The notes under the pieces are model-generated. The model saw only the letters and a program-made list of their open reading frames with translations, did no database searches and was not told where the DNA came from. From Nissolia schottii (taxonomy: Eukaryota > Streptophyta > Magnoliopsida > Fabales > Fabaceae): a DNA stretch of 64,000 bases. The stretch covers positions 159,015-223,014 of the forward strand of contig QANU01102472.1 in NCBI GenBank assembly GCA_003254905.1, written 5' to 3'. Within the stretch, counting starts at the first letter, position 1. The number at the start of each line of letters is the position of its first letter. Below are positions 59,098 through 64,000 of the stretch, piece after piece. The translations under genes and the position numbers were made by a program.

Positions 59098-61797
59098 TCA
59101 CTTGAACTACCAGCTCTTAACCGTCATTCCGTTTCTATACCTTAGTGAGCTCCCTCGTTTCTTCTTCTCTGCTAGCATCTCAAAGCCTAATTTGACTAAA
59201 ACGGATGGACTAATTAATGAATCGCTTCCTAATACAATAACAAGGCAATTGATTATAAATTTTAAAAATAATGTAAAAGCGCTCACGAGACAAACAAACT
59301 GTTTTAAGACTTGAAATTTTGTGGTGAGAAAGGTATGGGCTCATTGAAAACATGCATGGCGGCGGCACAGAGCAACCAATACAGGAGGCACTCAATGATT
59401 CATTCATGAAATTAATTAAGACGGTTTTAATTAATTGGATAGAAAAAAAGACTGTTTTTGTTATAGTACTAGTTCCGTTGATTATGGTAATCCAAATTTT
59501 TAGTCATAGTAATGATTTAGACTTGTGCGATCATGTTCTCGTCTAGTGACAATTAAAGGGGGAAAAAAATCAATCTTGTCTTGTGAATTACTATGATAAT
59601 TTATATTTCCACAAAATATATATTTTCCCCTCATTTTCTCATATTTACGGTAGGACGATATTTTGATTGTTTTGAGTTGTAAACCAACTTTTGTTTTCAT
59701 ACATATATTCAGAGAAATCAAATTAACAGAAGTAACTTATCGATGTGAAATACTAATACTTGGGTTATGCAATTAGGATTCAAACGCTTAATCTTGGAGA
59801 AGTTAAACGTTATTTGAATAATGTGTGAGAGATCATATATTTATGATATAACCACTAAAAATAAAGAAATTTTAATGTAGGGTTATCACCCTATAACATG
59901 CATCTTAACAATTCCAATGCATGATAAGAGAATCGTTGAATAGTTGTAATGGCAAGTTGAATTATTATTCATCACAGTCAAGTAAACAGTATACAAATTG
60001 ATTATGAATACAACTGGTAATTAAACATTAAATTAATTGGTTGGTGATGAACATGAAAAACTGAATATGCAAATGTTACAACAATCAACAGACTGCTCAT
60101 TAACTACTTAAGTAGTTATTCTTCCTAAACTACGCCGGTTACCAGATTATATAATTTAACCTGGTCGTGTAGTCTTTGTAACCTATTTATAATTGTTTAA
60201 TATACGAACATATGGCTTGTCTACCTGTATTGTAGGACATTGTTATATTGTGAATAGTAAAGTTTTGTGAAAAATTTCAACCATTTTTGTTGGAAGCCAT
60301 GACAATGTATAGAAATTATCATTCTTAAAAGTTGAAGTTAATTATATAAATAATTAAATAATTTTATATCTTAATAATATAATTACTCTATTTGGTTCAT
60401 GAAAGAAAAATAGTAAACCGTTCAATTCGTCCCTAAAGTTAACAATTTCTATAAAATTCGTCTTCAAGTTATGGAAAATATTAAATTCTTGCATAAAAGA
60501 TTAATTTAATTGACTTTTTATAATATTGGGTATAAATTTAATACTTTTTTTTTATAATTTGAGGACAAACTAAACAAATGATGTCATTGTTAAGTATGAA
60601 CAAATTTGATAATTTATCTTTAAAAAAAACGGAAGAGAATAATAATAATTATATCCTAAGTTCATATATCAATCAAGAAAGTTAGGCATGCATCCACAAA
60701 TTTAACCAAAAGTATAGTTACACACGTACGCAAAGGTATATTTAATTCTCCTTCAAACCACCTTCGAAGTACATACATACAGGTTTATCAATAACCCTCT
60801 TCCACAAGAAATTGTAATATAAATACTGCAAATTTAATTTATAACGTATAACTACACAAATTTATATGAACTAATTAAAATTGCTGCAATCTTAGATGAT
60901 GTTGCCATCATGCCACAAAAACACTCTCCCTTTTTCTTGTTACATTCTTTGCACCTCCTTTTAAATGAGTTAGTGATCCAAGAAACCATCAAGTCCAATC
61001 CATCACATCTATAGTACACTAATAGTCTTGTCAAACAATCCTATTCTTATGTATATATTGTCAACATGATAATTACTCAAATGGAAAATACACCGTCCAA
61101 TCTCTAATTCTAGTGTAACATTTTGACAAAACTCACCAATTGCCAAAGCAATAAATGTGTCGGTCAGAGTGGAAGGAGTTCGAGTCCTCTCAAGATTTAT
61201 GTATATGAAAAAAAAAACACAATTAATAGAAGTCTATACTTAAACATTTGTCTATAGATTATGATTTATTGATTTTATTTTTCATTTTATGTTTTTAATC
61301 TGATTCTTATTTTTTAAGATTTTGTAAAAATATAGTGAATTTTTTTAAAAATATTCTTAATAAAACCTTTTAAAAAATAAGAAACGGATGAAAAATATGA
61401 CATGAAAATAGAAAATGATATTAGAAATTAAACATACCTCGAGTCTCTCATCTATCGTACCTGTAGTCTCTTATCTATCAAGTGTGGAGATACTATACAT
61501 GATAAATCAAACTAATTACCAAGAAGATAATTAAGGCAATAAGATCAATGTCATGTGCAGTAATTCTAAAAAAAACACTCATTTAATGCTCTAAGATCCC
61601 CCATTGCTACTTGTCTTCCATACATGTTAAATCTAGAGATAACATCACATATACAGAGAGGACAAAACCAAGTAAAGGGACAACTACTACTTACTAGATA
61701 TAGAACATTGTGTGTGGATAACACTATAAAGTTAATTAGCCCCACAAAATACACTAATTATGGAAATTGGATAAGTTTTTTTTTTTTTTGAGTTCAT
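59098..61797. other. Gene-poor spacer and 3' region of the WRKY gene
   Basis: No supportable gene on either strand. A short tRNA-like fragment (GTCGGTCAGAGTGGAAGG then GTTCGAGTCC) lies at about 61157-61192. Confidence 0.5.
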
Positions 61798-64000
61798 TCA
61801 TGGCTCTTGTCTCCCTTGGAATGAAGGTAGTAGGTCTTGCAACAATCCATAGTCATGAGGGATTTGAAGATGTTGTTGTTGCTGTGGCTGGGAATTATGG
61901 CCAAGGTTTAGGCTGAAAATGGGGTTTTGGTGATTATCACTATCATTATAATTAGGTGATAATTGGCTATTATTGTTGTTGTTATGATAAGTTGGAAGCA
62001 ATTGAGAAAGGAAATCTTGGGGTAAGGTTGGCCTAATTGGATATGTGGAAGAAGCAGCAAGGAAGGAATTGCCCCTGAGTGTAGCTGGACAGTGATGGTT
62101 GTGCTGACCTTCATATGTTGTGATCACAATTGATGGGTCTTGGAATGACCTCTCCACCCTTTTCTTCACAACGCACTTCTGAGTTGTGCATCTATAATAA
62201 CTCCTGCATGATAGTAAATAAGATTTCATATTAGATTCATATTGATATGAGACATCTAGTAGAGGAGAAGAAAGTAAGAGAATGTTCTTGTTATCAGAAC
62301 ATCTAATAATTTTGAGTTATATGTATCTTGTGAACCGATTTCAATACAAAAATGTTAAATGTTATTTGAACATAACATTGTCATTATATATGGCCGATAT
62401 GTATAAAAGAGATATTGGGGTCAATTAAAAAATAATCATGCATTTTATAATTTTACTTATAGATAGACTTGTTTTTTCAACTGACTTCTTTTTTAGGAGT
62501 TAAACTAAGGTTTTCTTCCATGGTAATGTGCCTCTGCTATTACGCTAATACCATTATTCACTATGTTACATATATGTCAAGTTTCTTATGTTGAAATAAT
62601 ACCTCTCATTTCAGAAACAGATGAACATATATTGTGTATGATGATATCATGTGATACATCTCCAATATCATAATTGGATAGTTGATGAAGCGCCAGTGTA
62701 AGTACTTAAGTAGGAACAATTAGCCATTACAAAACCTCAATTAGGCAATTGGATGTGCTTCATACTTTCACTTTATCAAATATGACCAAAATAAGTAAAT
62801 TAATAAAAAGACTAATGAATGTCAAATATGTTGAATATTTTGCCACCTAAATTAACAAATTCTACAACCCTTCATCATATTGCTTTGAAATTAGGATATA
62901 ATTAAGAAATGTAAAAATTGAGGAAATGAACAAATAACCTTGGATAGGGACTATTTTTGACTGCTTTCTGTCCATATTTTCTCCATCTATACCCATCTTC
63001 AAGGTGGTCGATCTCACTTTTTGTCAAGAATGCAAACCGTGGCTCCCTTGCCTTTTTCTCTTTCTTCTTCCCCTTATTATTCCTAATTAAAACATTTCAA
63101 AACACATCACTCAAAATGATAAAGAACACACATAAATATTTAGGGTTAAGTGCCAATAATGCTTGTTCTTGTTCTACCATTTTAATTTAATATATCATAC
63201 CCAAAAAAAAAAACTACAATATAGCAATTCCATAGCACTGTATGATATTATGATATAGGATTATAGACAAAAGATTGACCAAGTTCATTTCATGTGACAG
63301 ACACCGAAAGTCATAAATAGTTGAAAAGACACAAAATCATAGATATAATATAATTGCATTAGCAATTATTCAAAGATATTTTTCTGAAAAATAAAATAAA
63401 CTAAAATCAATCTACCTTAACTAAGAAAATAACAGAAATTAATAAGATAATAATCAGATCTTAGTACTCATAATTAAATTGAAGGGGAGAAATTAAATAT
63501 AATATAAAAGTCTTCATTGATCTAATTAGAAGAAAGGAAACAAAGAAAGAGGGATATATAGAAGAATTAGATCATAGAAGCATAAAACCTACTCTTTCTT
63601 AGACTTTTCTTCATCTCCAGGATCTTGCTTCTTATCATGTTTCTTGATTTTGGCTGAGTCTTCTTCGATCACTGCTTCTGCTTCATTAGATGATGAAGAA
63701 ACCGATGAATTGAGTGTTGCTGAGTCTCCCTGACTTATTATAGGCACCAATTTCTTGTTGTCATCAACAGCAATGGAAGATGAGAGCACTTCACGATGAG
63801 GGGGTGAAGAACAAGACAAGTCAAAGGCTATTGAGAGAGTGTTGTATTGATCCACAGAACCATGATGCAAGCAGTCGGTGAAACTTGTGTTGTGGTGATG
63901 ATGAGAGGGATCTACTAGCCCTTGAAAGTTTTGTGAAGATGAAGGGTTAGTCATTAATGGAAATTGGTTGTAATAGAAAGGGTCATAGTGGTGATAATGG
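61798..64000 (-). CDS. WRKY transcription factor, group IIc, 5'-partial
   Basis: Nuclear DNA-binding protein for W-box promoters. Exons on the minus strand at 63593-64000 (open at the window edge), 62939-63082 and 61798-62203. From the internal Met at 63954 they give 303 residues, but the frame is open for 15 more codons ([15 protein letters not shown]) to the edge, so the true start is outside. The N-terminal part has [10 protein letters not shown], as in the WRKY28/71/8 group, then an acidic Ser-rich segment and a Lys-rich run. The DNA-binding domain reads [20 protein letters not shown] (WRKYGQK codons at 62965-62985), with a C-X4-C ... H-X-H zinc site (CTTQKC and HNH). The intron after PR in the domain is the one expected for this group. 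The C-terminus is rich in Asn and Gln. No residue of the domain is altered. Confidence 0.95.
62204..62938 (-). other. Intron 2 of the WRKY gene
   Basis: 735-bp intron within the DNA-binding domain, donor GTTATT and acceptor ATGCAG. No element recognised inside. Confidence 0.8.

Noticed and set aside
61150..61200. tRNA-like fragment
   Set aside because: The A- and B-box-like words are too close together for a tRNA or SINE promoter; kept only as a remark on the spacer.

Overview
The window looks like nuclear DNA of a flowering plant, most likely a legume such as soybean. The species is inference: the genes have plant-type introns, the protein families are plant ones, and the spacers are AT-rich and full of short inverted-repeat elements of kinds common in legumes. 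Nothing points to a prokaryotic, organellar or viral origin.

Layout. 52-1467 (+): 60S ribosomal protein L18a, missing its first exon. 3075-5565 (+): a cytochrome b561-domain membrane protein with a GC-AG intron that holds a SINE. 6135-7772 (-): a small plastid thylakoid protein, possibly NdhV. 7773-12477: spacer with inverted-repeat elements and an array of about 315-bp tandem units. 12478-14658 and 16071-19361 (+): a tandem pair of At4g10955-type lipase/esterase genes. The second is greatly enlarged by in-frame repeats of its C-terminal module. 19640-21580: a housekeeping-type promoter region split by a 1.56-kb hAT-like element with a perfect 8-bp target duplication. 23051-24016 (+): organellar ribosomal protein S13. 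26520-26591: a decayed tRNA-Asp. 26760-27326 (-): a VQ-motif protein. 28843-33114 (-): COG5, with Site II promoter motifs upstream. 33640-34570: a higher-order minisatellite. 36252-38373: three inverted-repeat elements, the first with a 10-bp target duplication and a small ORF inside. 39042-39251 (-): a 69-residue membrane micropeptide with its own TATA box. 39360-50259: gene-poor, with decayed elements. 50260-53075 (+): a receptor-like kinase. 53076-61797: gene-poor, with more inverted-repeat elements and a SINE. 61798 to the right edge (-): a group IIc WRKY factor whose start lies outside the window.

The genes do not form a pathway. They are a usual plant mixture of housekeeping functions (translation in cytosol and organelle, Golgi tethering, plastid) and signalling functions (VQ protein, WRKY factor, receptor-like kinase). 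VQ and WRKY proteins often interact as families, but these two are about 35 kb apart and nothing here links them.

The most unusual item is the second lipase gene. One catalytic alpha/beta-hydrolase domain is followed by further tandem copies of the region that lies after the nucleophile elbow (four full copies and a remnant in all). Every repeat period is a multiple of three, and there is no stop in about 2.5 kb. Other points of interest are the hAT-like element carrying what looks like a captured housekeeping promoter and leader, a Pack-MULE-like element with a small membrane-anchor ORF, and a duplicated splice acceptor in the S13 gene. All splice sites were placed by eye from GT/GC-AG signals, reading frame and remembered family sequence; no search was run.
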